A stretch of DNA of 64,000 nucleotides from Ceriagrion tenellum (GCA_963169105.1 OY720633.1:158797780-158861779), one strand, 5' to 3'. Shown: positions 45,401 to 58,049, counted from the first letter of the stretch. Numbers and translations are program-made. Notes: generated from the sequence alone by a model not told the origin.

Positions 45401-48400
45401 TTCATGGAACTGAATCCACAAAACCCATTCTCATTTCTAAAAATACTATATTTACTTCTGCTACACATTTTTATCCACTTTTGGGGGCACGGTCATGTTT
45501 CTGAAGTTTTCATACTATAAATAAAAAGTGCTTAGGCTTCGGCAGAGGAAAGAGCCCTACTGTCGATGTCCTGCATTCAGAAATTGGGCAAGGCTGACGA
45601 GAGGTGTTCCATCCACGAAATCATAGGTTAGATGAAGTCCCCGGGTGAGATGAGCAGCACGAGCAGGCAAGGAGTACATTAGAAGACAAATCAATGAATC
45701 ATTACACCAAAGAAATGAACATCATTGCACTGATAGGGTTTATATCAACATTGCTTAATTGTTTTCAATCTACTTCCTGGAAAATTAAATAGATACTTTC
45801 CACTAGCAAGACTTCAAAAATTTTTCTTCATCTATTTGCATGTGTAGCTTTGCAATTCCAGCTTCATGCATTTTTTATACGATCGCACTCTTGGCAAAAC
45901 ATTACAAAAACTAGGCCTCCCATGCAAGATTTTGAACATCTGAATCCATTAAGTCATTTCTTGGGGCATTAGGTAAGGTAATTCTTGAAGACTTATTGCT
46001 GCAGTTATGACTATTTCAGCAACTGTAGGACAAGTCAATCTTCTTTATGACATCACATGGTTTTGACAAATGTCTCTTCCTCCTTCAACAGGCAAATGAT
46101 CTCTGCCCTCTTGCACATGCTAAATTTTGATCCCTAATTTAGAAACGCTCACACTTATAATAGAAACCAGAGGCATCACTAATACACAGAATATGGTTAC
46201 TGAACCCATGACAGGTGAAGCAATGAGCAAACCTAGGAAGAAACCATAGAACATAATATACCTAAAAAAGAGAGATAAACGCTGAAGAATTAAGCGAAAC
46301 CAGAGCTCAAATTCCAGGTTTTACTTTGAACGCTTCCCTTTAATTGTCTATCATCTATCTAATTAATTAACTAACTAAATAAAAAGGTCCAAAACTTACA
46401 AAGAAAACACTTTGGAAATCCCTTTCAAAAGAAAACTGACATGGATTATCTTCCACTCTCTTGTCCAAAACTTCACTGTAGTGAAAAACACCACACCCCT
46501 CCCCTTCAAAACATGATTATAAAAATATGTAGTTCAAAACAGGATCAAGGCCCTGCTTCTTCTAAGATGCCAATTGGCACAGATTTTGGGATGCTAGGAA
46601 GGGGTTTAAGGGTATAATAATTAAAATGTTACCACAAGTCTCAGTCTACTGGGTTGTGTCACACTAGGCAAAGGGAGACTGGGCTTTCAGCACAAAAAAA
46701 TCAAAAACAAAAGCAAAAGGTGAAAAAAAACAAAAGGTTAAACTATTAATGTAAATTAGGTTTAAAAGTTTTCAGAATATATTTATCAATGAATTTGCAA
46801 AATTCTTCACTTAATACAAAGTTATATCCAATACTTTGGACAAACTAGGGAAAAATATTTACCCTATGTTACCACACTATCCAGCTTCACCAAAGACACG
46901 ACTACCATATGAATGAAAACTACATATGTAATCATCAGTAGATGAATATTTGTCAAAGATTCATTATAGAGTTACCAATTATTTTCCTAAGTCCACACCA
47001 TCCTGCATACACACCCACACTGCATTCTAAATTCTTCTTAAGTGAAGTGTGATTCAGGGTTCGATTTTTCAAACCAATTTTCACACTATTCAAAACGATC
47101 CTGGCTAATTAGTTTAGTAGTACCAGCAGGTGAATAAATAATGTGTATCTGAATGTAAGCTGATGGATAATATCACTTTTATTCTCTCAATTCATTCATA
47201 AGAACCACACACAGAGACTATGTACAAATGTATGCACAAAACACTGCCCTTATACATGGGCAGTAACAGGTTGATAGGAAATAAGAAGACGTACTCTTGT
47301 CATGAAAAGCAAAGCTTTTATACCAAGGTTATAAATAAAATCATTATAAACATTATTAAACACAAAAACAGAACAGGCAGATATTTGCATTCATAATTTC
47401 AATTATTCAGGAGGTGGCCATTCCACATCACCGCAGAATTACACTGACTAGGCAAGTCCAAAAGCACAACATGAACATAAGTCAACTTATAGATAAAATT
47501 CTCTCAAAACACACTGTTCTCAATTACTTCACAACCAATCAGAACATTATCAATAATAAGATGCAATGATTGGCAATGATGTCCAGAAATGAAACAACTT
47601 TCAACACAAGCCTAGTCACAACTAAAATTACTGATTAATTTACTCATATAAGAGGGAGTAAAAAATCAGCTAACAAAAAAGTAACAAGGTCAACATCTTC
47701 CCACTACATTATAACAAGCATATAATTTTATGTATGTATAATGTTTAATGCCTACTAGGATGATTAAATTGATACAATATCTGAGAGACAATGGAAAGAA
47801 AAATTTGATGATATAATCATACTCAGGCCTTAAGTGAAAAACACTTCTATCACTGAATAATTCAACAGTTCACTCATATCTGTATAAAGGACGATGGGCT
47901 AACACGACATGATTTTTTCATAGAATAGATAAGCAATTAAGAAATCAAATGTTGGCTTAACCTTTCATACACATTCAGAATAAAAACAACTCAACCCCAC
48001 TAAAAAATATCCAGCAAGTTAAACAAATGATGATACCATTTTATAAAAATACTTGAGCCACAATTTTAAGCATGTTCACTCATACAAGAGCCAGATCTAC
48101 ATGGACAAAGAATGATGTAACAACATTTCCATAATATCTCTTCTTATGTTTAAGTTTCAGGAATGTGTCCACATCCACTTTATAAAAAATGAAAATTACT
48201 CTAGACAGAGTACATTCAAAGAGATGATGTTTTCACCACATAACAAGATTATGAAAACTGCTCAAAAATAAATTTAGGTTCACCAAAATATTAAAGTTAA
48301 AGCTACACTGGCATATCCCAGATGATGACTAACATGTGAAAAGTCATACCCAAATACAGCATAAGATAAAATGATCAATTCCTGTTAGTCATTCTCACAC

Positions 48401-48888
48401 TGACTGTGAACTACCAACACAATAAGCCGGTCTGCCATTAATTTGGTGTCATTGACCATAACAAAAACTAGACAAAAAAGATGTAGGGTGAATCAGTAAA
48501 AATCCAGTGCATACATATAAATGTACAATATCTGAAAAACTGTATTTTTCATCCGTCAAAATTAAGATGTGACAGCAAAATGTCACATTTGCCTCAGCAA
48601 TGGAAAATACAATGCTCAAAACATTTAATGTATCACTGTATAATAGTCATTGAAAAATTCCTGATCAATAAATATATAACAGTTATTATCACTGATGAAA
48701 AATCTGAGTTAATACATGATATAGAGACAGTGAGACCTGTAACAAAACTGCATAGTAGTTATGCAAATTCTACCCATGTTCTTTATGTGTGGCAGTAGGT
48801 AAAAAGAATCAATTGTGGTGCACATGTAATAAACTGCCATAAAATAGCAACACTCTAAAGGAAGAAGAGATAATCAACATCAGCACCA
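42417..48888. other. AT-rich interval between the Tigger and the RS-protein stop codon
   Basis: No gene, RNA or complete mobile element was recognised in 6.5 kb. The right part should contain the 3' UTR of the antisense RS-protein gene; an AATAAA on the - strand occurs at 47178-47183, but it is one of many AT-rich matches. The 89-codon antisense frame at 45199-45468 has no known domain. Low-complexity A-rich sequence is seen at 46690-46740. Confidence 0.6.
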
Positions 48889-50821
48889 TTACCTCCTTCG
48901 CTTCCTCCCACCACCCCCACCACCACCGCTGCCCGCTTCGCCGGCCCATGCCCCACCACCACTCCCCGACCCCTTCCCACGCCTAGCATCCCCCACTGCA
49001 TCTCCACTACCCCGATCGTCATGACTCCGGCCCCGATTACGCCTTCCATAGTTACCACCACCGTGCCGTGGCCGTCCAGAGGCAGCTGCGGCCGCTGCTG
49101 CAGCAGCTGCCCACTCCCTGTGCTGGGCTACCTGTTCGTAGTACCGCTCCATCTCCAGCCACTCCTGATACTTTGCCCACCACTCCTCCCACTTGGCATA
49201 CTCCTCCAGCCCCATGTCCCAGAAGTACCCTCGGTCGCGATAATATCGGTATCTGACATGCACGTCATCCCAGTCGCCGATGGTGCCCTCCGGGATAACG
49301 GCAGAGACGCCGGCGCCCCCACCTGTCTGCGTCCCGTTCGGAGACTCATCCCCTCGTCCGAGTCCGAGACGATACGAGCTGTGACCGTAGTCCGGCACGG
49401 GGGATCGGTGAAGGACGCCCACCGACTGGCTGAACGTAGTACCGGAACGGTTGTAGCCGTCGCTGTTGTACGAGCCCCTCATGTAACCGTCAATGGACGA
49501 CGGCGGCGGGGAGAGGCTCGCCCCGTCCTCGATGACTACTTTCTTCCCGGACGAGTGGGAATCTTTCGTGATTCTCATGCGCACGCTGTCGAATTCCCTC
49601 CGGTCCACGCTCCACTGGGCCATTCGACCGAAGCGCTCGGAAAGAGTCAAGCGGGGAGGAGTGTCGTCCTCGGAAGACTGGGACACAGATTCTGAGTCCG
49701 ATTCCGAGTCCGAGCTGACGGAAACCGGATCTCTCGCTCCGCTGCGCCGACTGCTCCCGGGGGACCTGGCCCTCCGCCTTCTACCCTCACCCCGGCGGTC
49801 CCCACCATCCATAGGGGGTTCGTCCTCGTGGCCCCTACTGCCTTCCCGGACTCTCCCCGCATCGCCTCGACTGCTCTCGTGCACAGACCTGCTAACCTCG
49901 TGCATGGCCCCGTTGCCCTCTGGAGCCCTACCGGCCACCGCACGCGTCCTCTTGGTCTCGACCTTGGTCGTAACCCGAGCCGCCTTATTCGGTATCATGC
50001 CCCCACTCTGGGCCAGGGCCCTCCGGGTTCCCGAGGAGGCAGCCACTTTTTTCCGCTTGGGCGGGGCAGGTTCCGGGGGCCGAGGGGGCGATCGCACCCT
50101 TTCCGCCGCCGAGCGGGGCACAGAGAATGAGCGGGAGCGCGAGCGGTGAACGGGGGAGTGGTGATGTCTGACGGGGGCCTCCGAGCCCCGCCTCGGAGAA
50201 CAAACGCTGCATGACTCGTTGGAGCAGGATTCGACGGAGGAGGCGGTGGAGGACGATGAGGACCGGGCCGGGGAAGGAGGCGACGGGGGGGCACGAGTCT
50301 TGCTCGAGGAGCGGCCCCGACGGCGATTCGAGCCCCGGCTGTTGGCCGCTGTCCTCCTCTCGGGCGGGGGGCTCCTCGGAGCTCCTGGGCCGTGCCTCCC
50401 CGGGCGCGACGCAGGGGTCGATGGCCGTCCCCTAGACCGAGAAGGGTCCCTCCTGTCCCTGGAACGCACGCGAGCGGATCTGGAGCGATCCCTGTCAGAC
50501 CTGGAGCGGTCCCTTGGCGACCGGGAGCGGTCCCTTGGAGTCCTCGAGCGGCCCCTCGGTGTCCTGGAGCGACCCCTGGGAGACCTGGAACGGTCCCGGG
50601 CTGTCCTGCCACGATTGTGATTCGACCTGGAGCGATCACGTGCAGATCTAGAACGATCCCGGGAACGGGACCTTGTACGTGGAAGTCGGGAGGGGACAGG
50701 AGGGGAGAAAGCACCTTTCTTGGACCTATTTCTCGAACGACTTCGAGATTTACTCTGCGAATCTCCATTCGATCCCCCTAGTTCGCTTCGATAAAGTTCC
50801 TTGAAACCACTGTGCCGCCAC
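48889..50821 (-). CDS. RS-rich, probably nuclear protein, terminal exon (643 codons)
   Basis: The exon opens after CTTCCCAG at 50830-50822 (phase 2) and ends in TAA at 48891-48889. It starts WRHSGFKELYRSE and continues as an RS/RD/RG-rich tract (about residues 25-190). Next come a serine run with Cys (SCSNESCSVCS), a basic PPKRKK putative nuclear localisation signal, an SDSESDSESVSQSSEDD casein-kinase-like acidic tract, and a conserved-looking SERFGRMAQWSVDRREF (about 394-410). An aromatic helix follows (EEYAKWEEWWAKYQEWLEM, about 539-557), then a 10-Ala run and a Gly/Arg-rich tail ending RKRRR. RS domains are typical of splicing or mRNA-processing factors, so that role is an inference; the exact family was not recognised. 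The exon is much richer in GC than its surroundings. Upstream exons must lie to the right. The codons before 50469 are open in the same frame, so no start is assigned here. Confidence 0.85.
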
Positions 50822-53439
50822 CTGGGAAGGAATGTCAGTTTGTGCCGAACATGATATTTAAATTATGACTAAAACTAAATGAATTGGCACAACCTCAACT
50901 ACAACAATAATAAACCTTCCAGACTAACTAATGCCAAAAAATATAGAAAAATGTCACCAAAAACATTAACATGCATTTATTGTTCTTTCCAAATATCTTG
51001 GGGATGGAGAAGTAGGCCTAAAATTTGTGGGGTCTGTTGACTTAAGGGAAAGTCCAGAACAACTCGAAGGTATCCCCAGCCAGAGGGCACAATCCTGCCT
51101 CGAGGCGAGTCAGGTTGAGCTCAACATACCCAAGATTATCCCTCAACCTATTTAGGTGGTAGATATGCATTTCCAACTGAGACCTGAGGAAAGACACATC
51201 ACCCTTCATCCAAACTGGCTCAACCCAGCTGAGGCCCAGGTTGAGAACAATAGGGAAACTGACCAATGCACATTTTGTCCCAGAGGCTTCTGATCTCCAC
51301 TTCAACCATAGCTGTGAAACTTAATTCACAGTTTGGACAATTTTCCAAAACAAAATAACCACTAAACTGTGGACCTAAGGAGCTGAGGTGGAAATTATTA
51401 GAGTCAAACTCAGAGAATTAAAATCATGACTCAATGCTTAGAAAGAATGCAATTATCTCTTGACTGAAATTAGTGATTCACATCCTTGTGATCTATTTCA
51501 CCAAAAACAATAACAGTGAATGATCATGTGTATGTATAAGAGTGTGTATGTGTGACAGGGCCCAGCCCCATTAACTTAGGCTGGCCTCTCAGTCCTCATG
51601 ATATTTGAAAAGATAAAGGCCCAAGTTAGTTTCCAATCAATGACAGCAGATGATCAACACAGATGGTCAATTTATCAACTGCTAATCAATACCAATGAGC
51701 CAAAACACATAAAAAGTAACTCACTTAAAAAAGAAAGCCTAAATAAATCACTTTACGCGTGAAAAAGAGAGTTTAAAAAATTTCAACAGCAAAAAAATAA
51801 GATAAACAGCAAACACAACACTGAAAAGTAAAAAAAAAAAATACATCCAGTATCAGATGACTGATGGCTTTGTATCAATATTTTAACCAATATTTTGAGT
51901 ATACGGGGGCCAGCCACATATTAACTTTACGGAGTCACTCACAATGCACATATGTGCAAAATTCTTCAGAGGAAAAATCATTCGCCTTAACTGGGTCTCG
52001 AACGCCAATCCCACAACTACACCAGAAATCAAAGAATCCCGATTTGAGTCCTGGTCAAGGCAGATGGTTTTTCCTCTGTGAAATTTCACACATTTTGCTA
52101 ATACATTGGCTAAGATAATATATGGACAACATAGTATAATGCAAATACTTTTCAGAATTCCTTACATTAGTAAGGTATGAACAAATCAAGCTTTGAACAT
52201 TTGATTCATAAAGGTGTCACTGAAGAATGTTACAAGGCAATAATGATTTTAAACTTTGAATTTCCTGTTACCTGCTATTTTGAAAAACTTCCTAATGTTA
52301 CTAATCAATTTCCTACATACATTACTAAGTCTTTGGTGCATGTAGAAATGTATTATAATAAAGATGCTCTGAAAAATTCTCTTGAATCAACTAACAAAAA
52401 ACCTTCCTTCACTCATTTAACCAAATGGCAGTAAAAACATGACAGATGCTCACCTTGCAGTGAGAAGACAAAGGCAACCAAAGAAGGTACAGCATTTAAT
52501 AGTTACATATGGATTTGAGGGAATGAAATGTTTATTTTCAAATGGCCTGTATTTCATCAATATGATTACAAAAACTGTTAAATTGAATGCAAAACAATAA
52601 TTTTGCAAAATAGTTAACCAACTGACAAATATTTATGAGCATTATAAGACTTAAAAACTCATAACACACATGCATTTCTAAATTGTAAGTTTAAATTTAT
52701 ACTCATGAAGTGGTTCTCAGAATCAATTCTGGTTCTTATTAGTATTTGCTACCTTCATGCAGCAACAAATTTAGTGACGGTCACTACAAAGTTGATTTCA
52801 GTCCTGGGTGAGTGGATGCTGTATTAAGACAGATGTTGTTACCTCCCAATTACAATGGAATAACAGCAAAATCATACTCATGATCATTAACCAGTTGGTA
52901 ATGCATAACTAACTCACAGCTATCACATCGCAGTTTGTAAAGTCCTTCAAGCCGTGTGCATTGATTCTTTGAGTGAGAAAAGACATTTCTGATTTTGTAC
53001 ACTAAATTTTGAAACTTGGGTTTTGAGGTTTATAGGTTAATAATGTGGTTAATTCCATTGTAATAATTTTTTTGCTTAAATTTCTTGAAGATTTCATTTA
53101 AATGGCATTATTTATATGGAATCCTGGAGCAGATGATCTTAATTTGAATTCAGTATGGATAGATAAAGAGTAGATATGCTTTGAGGCAATAATTTCCATT
53201 GAATTTTTTAATATGTATCAGGAAGTTGTTTCCACTACATGATGATGATGTATGTGGTGCGAAAGAAATTTTACAAGGGAATGATATGACTTTTAGGTAT
53301 TTATATCCATGAAGAAGCACATAATAGAATTGCAGAAGGTATCACCATTACTCTCTCCTACTTTCTAATATATACTACTTTGGCAAGCAAATTATAAAAC
53401 TGAAACTACCAAAAAAAAAAAAACTAAAAAAAAATTTAC
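50822..53439 (-). other. Intron or intergenic DNA upstream of the RS-protein exon
   Basis: AT-rich; apart from the fold-back element at 51950-52096 no mobile element is recognised. The 85-codon + frame at 52177-52434 lacks a known domain. A pyrimidine tract plus acceptor followed by a 12-codon antisense frame (EHLSCFYCHLVK, stop) at 52453-52415 is in phase with the candidate exon at 53440-53598; this is only a suggestion. Confidence 0.45.
51950..52096. mobile_element. Fold-back (palindromic) MITE-like element with B-box-like arms
   Basis: The arms 51953-52010 and 52037-52095 are inverted copies: both read tgtg.aaat.c.cagaggaaaaa, then .cat..gcctt.ac, from the outside inward. Each arm carries a tctcgaacgcc or actcaaatcgg word resembling an inverted tRNA B box, suggesting a head-to-head fusion of two tRNA-like units or a fold-back MITE. 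No target duplication was found. Confidence 0.55.
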
Positions 53440-53598
53440 CACTAAAATATGTCCAATGCCTGCATTTGATGTAATCTTTAATTTCATTAACTTCTGGTTT
53501 TTGAGTACCAGTCAATGGCTTTAAACATTCAAATTTAATAAGAGTGTACCATTCACCCACATCTTCACTATAATTAACTTCAATAGATACAATTGATT
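53440..53598 (-). CDS. Possible orphan exon, product unknown
   Basis: On the - strand an open segment runs from an AG at 53599-53600 to a donor-like TTTAGTG|GTAAAT and encodes VGEWYTLIKFECLKPL... and YIKCRHWTYFSG. Composition is protein-like, but the acceptor lacks a clear pyrimidine tract and no family was recognised. It could belong to the RS-protein gene, to another gene to the right, or be chance. Confidence 0.25.
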
Positions 53599-54829
53599 CT
53601 GCTACTTGACCAATACATGACTTTTGCCTTCAAATGGATTATAATAGCTATATATCAAAGAATAATAAAGAAATTAAATATGAAGAAATATACATATCAT
53701 GTGCTATCAACATTTACCAGAAAACATGAACTAACAACATTCATATACCGATACGGTTAGTAATTGACTGTAAGGAAAAATGTGAAAGTTAAGGTGGGAA
53801 TAGAAGTGGGAGGAAGGATTCCAGCCCAGTAATAATATGTGAACCTGGTTAACTCTACTCGAAAGCATATGCATTAGGTCAATCAGGTGATTATTGACAG
53901 TTAGGATGCATAAAGCGAAAGAAAACTTGTTCTATTGTATCACTCTTAACAGCTGATCACACACAAGGCAGTTCTAATAACACTAAAATGATTGACCAGA
54001 CTTATTAGCACCCTAGAAAATTAGATTTGCAAAAGGTTAAGACCTAGTACACCAGTCAATGGAAGTTGGTACCAGTGGCTTTCACTGAACACTTTCCATA
54101 ATTTTATTGGGTAAAAATGTTCGGGATGTCATTACAAGAATCTGAAGAAAAACACACTTTCATGGAATGTAATGCAATCTTATCCCACTGTTAGCACTAT
54201 CAAATATTGAAATATCTCACTATTTACCGTTAGAGGCCTGACAATGGAAAACAAGTCCATTTTTCGGACCTGTAGGATAAATTCTGAAATTTGCATTATT
54301 ACTGCATCATTATATTGGTTCATTTGCCATCAGAGTTTAATACAACATTTTCTCTACCTTTGAAAGTGTTTCCTGAAAGTTTAGATTTTTTCACTTTACT
54401 TATTAAAGAGCTGTAGTTAATTCTGTGGAGCAACTTAATTCCCATTCATACAGGCCATAGGGACCTGATTGTGACACCGGTGCCTTAGTCTTAACTTCAG
54501 TATAACGATCCCAGTACTTCATACATACATACATAAAGCCAACAGAAAAATTAGAATTTATATTCATACTACATTTTAGCAAGGACTGGGTGCATGTTCT
54601 GCAGTATGTGCTGTGCAAATATGCAGTGTACCAATTCAGTTGAATTTTCTTAAAAGAAAAGGCACTTCACCCAGCAGCTAGATCAGGTATTGATGACTTT
54701 AACATGTTCAATGTGGCTGGTGGATCTGTCTGCCACAAAAACTGTCACCGGTGGATCACACAAATCAAACAAGCGATGCTGCTTTAAAATTCATTGAATT
54801 ATCCTATTGTGAGAGTAGGAATTGAGGAC

Positions 54830-54898
54830 TGTGACCCACTGGTGAGCCACGCCACCCATGCAAAAGGCTGAGTGTGACCCACTGGAGGGCCACGCCAC
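54830..54898 (+). repeat. 43-bp-period tandem duplication
   Basis: The unit starting tgtgacccactgg at 54830 recurs at 54873, each followed by gccacgccac after 3-5 bases. It lies just upstream of the pogo relic. Confidence 0.7.
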
Positions 54899-54939
54899 GC
54901 TGTGAGGGGTACGGCTTTGATCAGCCCCACAGTGAACGT

Positions 54940-55510
54940 GTTAAAACATCACATGGCTGGATAGACTGTTTCCAAAATTCAAGGCAGAATTGCCTAAAAC
55001 AGCATCTCTAGGGAATCTGAAAGAGTAGATCCTGAAACACTGTCTCACTGGAAGGGCCAAAATTAACATAATCATTTTGATGGCTATAGGCTCAAAAAGA
55101 CAATTTTACTGTGGACAAAACAGGCCTTTTCTATGATATTTTGCTACACAAGACCGAAGATCTTAAAGTGGATCCTTGCCATGGAGACATACACAGCAAA
55201 GCTCGGATCAGTGTTTAGAGAGGAGCCACTGTAGATGGCAGTGAGAGACAGGAGCCCTTACTTTAAGAAAATCTACAAATGTAATTTGTTTGAAAATACA
55301 TTTGGCCCTTACTGCCAAAAACCTATGTAGCCAACACTAAAGCAGGCATGACTTACAGTACTTCAGAGGGATAAATGCATGCCCTTCATGCAAAGACAAG
55401 GAACCCGAACAGAAAAATCCTTTTCTTAATGGATCAGAGCCCTACACTGCAGGCCTTTAAGCCTTTGATTAGCTGGTATCAGAAGGGATTGTATGTTATC
55501 TTCAAATGTA
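54940..55510 (+). pseudogene. Old pogo/Tigger-like transposase relic
   Basis: Frames contain SRESERVDPETLSHWKGQN (CENP-B-like linker), NFTVDKTGLFYDILLHKT (usual NxDETGLFYxLLPxKT, with Glu to Lys next to the catalytic Asp), GDIHSKARISV (usual SKERLTV), and LPKTYVANTKAGMTYS (usual LPVxYxANxKAWMT). These hits fall in the standard order of a pogo DDE domain. Several stops and small indels are present and no terminal repeats are visible, so it is old. Confidence 0.7.
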
Positions 55511-56394
55511 TATATGAATATTTTGTTCGTCTGAAAGTGGAATGAATTCTCAATTTGAAAACCTGTTGTGTAACATCTGTCATATGTGCATTGATTGATC
55601 TAGAATCAGCTGTTTGCTGTTTTGCTTGCAAGTAGGAGTATCCATTTGTGGCTCAAGTTCCTATAACAATAGATTTTATAAAAATTTGGTGGCATATCTA
55701 AATATAAAAAGAGCTTAGTTTAGGATTCTTCACTTCGACTTCACCTCTTTGAACCTCCCTTGGAATAAAATCATTCATTGTTCACCAGCATTGTTGACAC
55801 TTTGTTCTGTGAGTTCATCCATATTATTTTCAGTGATTTTTATCATATATACTTTTTCTACAGTTAATCTTGCTGTTTTTATTTCGCTGTCGCTATTTTA
55901 ATCTCGCTGTCTTCCTCCCTTCTTCTGGATTTGAATTTAAGAAAGCAGTACAAATTTTTTTCTATGTTACTACTAACCTGTTGTGCAATTTTTTACTCTT
56001 AAGAATATAGAACCCATCCCCTACAGTCAAGCTGAATTTTTTTTCCTCACCGACCCTCATTTACATTGTTACACATGTTCTTTGGTAACAAAATCTGTCA
56101 CCCTGTGTACTTGCATATAGCACTGACATATATTCCCAGCCAGTCACTGTAGCATAATTTTTGGAAATAACACATTTTCTCCTGAAACATATAGTGGCTA
56201 CAGTCAACTTCCCTAGCTTCTATATGCTCAAATTGTTCCTGCTCTATTCCTAATATTTTGAATGGTCACATCTTTAAAACTTCTATATGACATAACTCAC
56301 TGTAAAGGAATCCTTGAAGAAATAAATTTTAACCTCTTCCTCTCCCTTTCTGACAGGGATAAGAGAGCAAACTCGCAAATAACAGAATACGATG
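55511..56394. other. AT-rich interval without a recognised feature
   Basis: No open frame with a known domain; T-rich runs near 55840-56050. Confidence 0.6.
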
Positions 56395-56840
56395 TTGTAT
56401 TCAAGTTGGCAGTATTAAGGCGGTATGGTAGTGACAACCGAGGTGAGTGTTTCAGACCTCATTTTCACTCTACCCGTGTTTACGTATCACTCAAATACGG
56501 GTTAACTATTAAAGATATTGACTTCCAGTTTTATTTTTTTGGTTTGAAAGATATTACTCCAAAAGATAATGCACAAGAAAAATTTTTATCCCTCTGGATT
56601 AGTGAGGAAACTTACCTGAACTTTGGCTAACAAAAACTCACTTCTCGGCCAGAAATTTGAAAATCGGAGATGGTCAACCTCTGGCGACATCTTTCTTCTA
56701 TAAGATATGTAAAGATCATCCATCATTACTCGTTTTTGAGGTTGCAATAGTTAAAACAGTGGACCCTTGCTCGCTAAAAATCTAACAATTTTCCCTGAAG
56801 AACTCCTTCTGCTCCCTCTCCCGCAACGTTGGGCCACCCT
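56395..56840 (+). repeat. Large inverted repeat, left arm
   Basis: About 450 bp that match 57040-57505 in opposite orientation, with roughly one mismatch per ten bases by eye. Both arms hold a parallel open segment (GLTIKDIDFQF/LTIKDIDFEF, then FGLKDI, then SEETYLNFG). Because the frame is retained in both arms it may descend from coding sequence. No protein family was recognised. Confidence 0.8.
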
Positions 56841-56871
56841 ACTTTCTCAATTCTAGTATAATGTTTCAACC

Positions 56872-56953
56872 TCCCCCCCCTTTTCATAAGAGAATGTAAG
56901 ATGATCCCAACCCCCTCCCCCAAAAACGTCTTACGTAATACTTGAATGGCCCC
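56872..56953. mobile_element. Fragment (right end) of the MITE seen at 16273-16686
   Basis: From about 56885 the sequence repeats the last ~80 bp of the nested MITE: ataag.gaatgtaagatgat, then cgtcttacgtaatacttgaa, then tggcccc at the terminus. The left half is absent. It lies in the spacer of the large inverted repeat. Confidence 0.8.
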
Positions 56954-57039
56954 ATAGAAGTCCGACTAGAGTGATCTAGGGAGTAGATAACAAAGTGTCC
57001 CTATGCATAAGGCGAAAGCCCTCACACCCTCCACCTACT

Positions 57040-57505
57040 ACGACTTTGTTGCAGAGGTAGCGGAAGGGGAAACAAATTTGTACTGGCACAGTTCGCCCCC
57101 AATGTGTCTGAAAATAGTTAGATTTTTAGCGAGCAAGGTTCCACTATTTAAACAATTGCAACCTCAAAAACGAGTAATGATGGATGTTCTTTACGAATCG
57201 AATAGAAGAAAGATGTCGCCAGAGGTTGTCCGTCTTTGTTTTTCAAAGTTCTGGCTAAGAAGTGTGTTTCTGTCAGCCAAAATTCAGGTAAGTTTCCTCA
57301 CTAACCCAGAGGAATAGAAATTTTTCTTTCACATTCTCTTTTGGAATGATATCTTTCAAACCAAATAAAGAAAACTCGAAGTCAATATCTTTAATAGTTA
57401 ACCTGTAGTTGAGTGATACATAAACACTGGTAGAGTGAAAATGAGGCCTGAAACGCTCGCCCCAGCCGTCACTACCATAATGCCTTAATGTAGCAGTCGC
57501 TGGAT
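57040..57505 (-). repeat. Large inverted repeat, right arm
   Basis: Reverse-complement partner of 56395-56840. The spacer is about 200 bp and holds a MITE fragment. The + strand frame at 57003-57317 crosses this arm and is not supported as a gene. Confidence 0.8.
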
Positions 57506-58049
57506 GGCAAAAATTCAAACATTCCCAGCAGGCACAAGGGATATACGCTTAAGATAAGCTAAGGAAATGTGCTCTTTGTCATCACTAAGCATTCCAACCT
57601 ACCCCAAACTCATGACACAACATAACATCTTTTGGATGGCAACATACTTCTGAAAAAGCACATTTAGTAGGTTATTTTTAACTTTTAAATGAAGACCAAA
57701 ATTTCCTGGCAATAAATTTTAAAATATTTTTTTAGCATCACAGAATAGGGGTTTACATTCATTAAATGAACAGGAAATCTCCCTCCAGCATGGTTGATGG
57801 ACTGAGCCATCACCACTCACTGACAGTACTTGTATTCCTCAAATGGTTCGAATATCATAACTTTATCTTCGCCTCACCCTCCAAACTCATGCAATGCAAT
57901 GGTTTTGTTGTGTCCCTTCAAGATAGTATCTTCTGCTAGCACCACCAGTGCTACAAAGTCCTTCCAGTGTTTAAGGACTACCTCTTCCTGGTTCACCTTC
58001 GCCATTTCTACTTCGACGTCCAATTTGAACCCAAGGGCAGTCATGGCAT

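Noticed and set aside
42417..48888. Additional genes in the AT-rich interval
   Set aside because: Open frames are short, AT-driven and show no domain or coherent splice chain.
48889..50781. Long + strand frames opposite the RS-protein exon (49021-49695, 49493-50149, 50219-50620 and others) and the other - strand frame at 49995-50768
   Set aside because: Shadows of a GC-rich, low-stop exon; residue composition is biased (Arg/Pro/Gly) and no domain is seen.
57003..57317. 104-codon + frame
   Set aside because: It crosses the right arm of the inverted repeat and antisense of the frame shared by both arms; not an independent gene.
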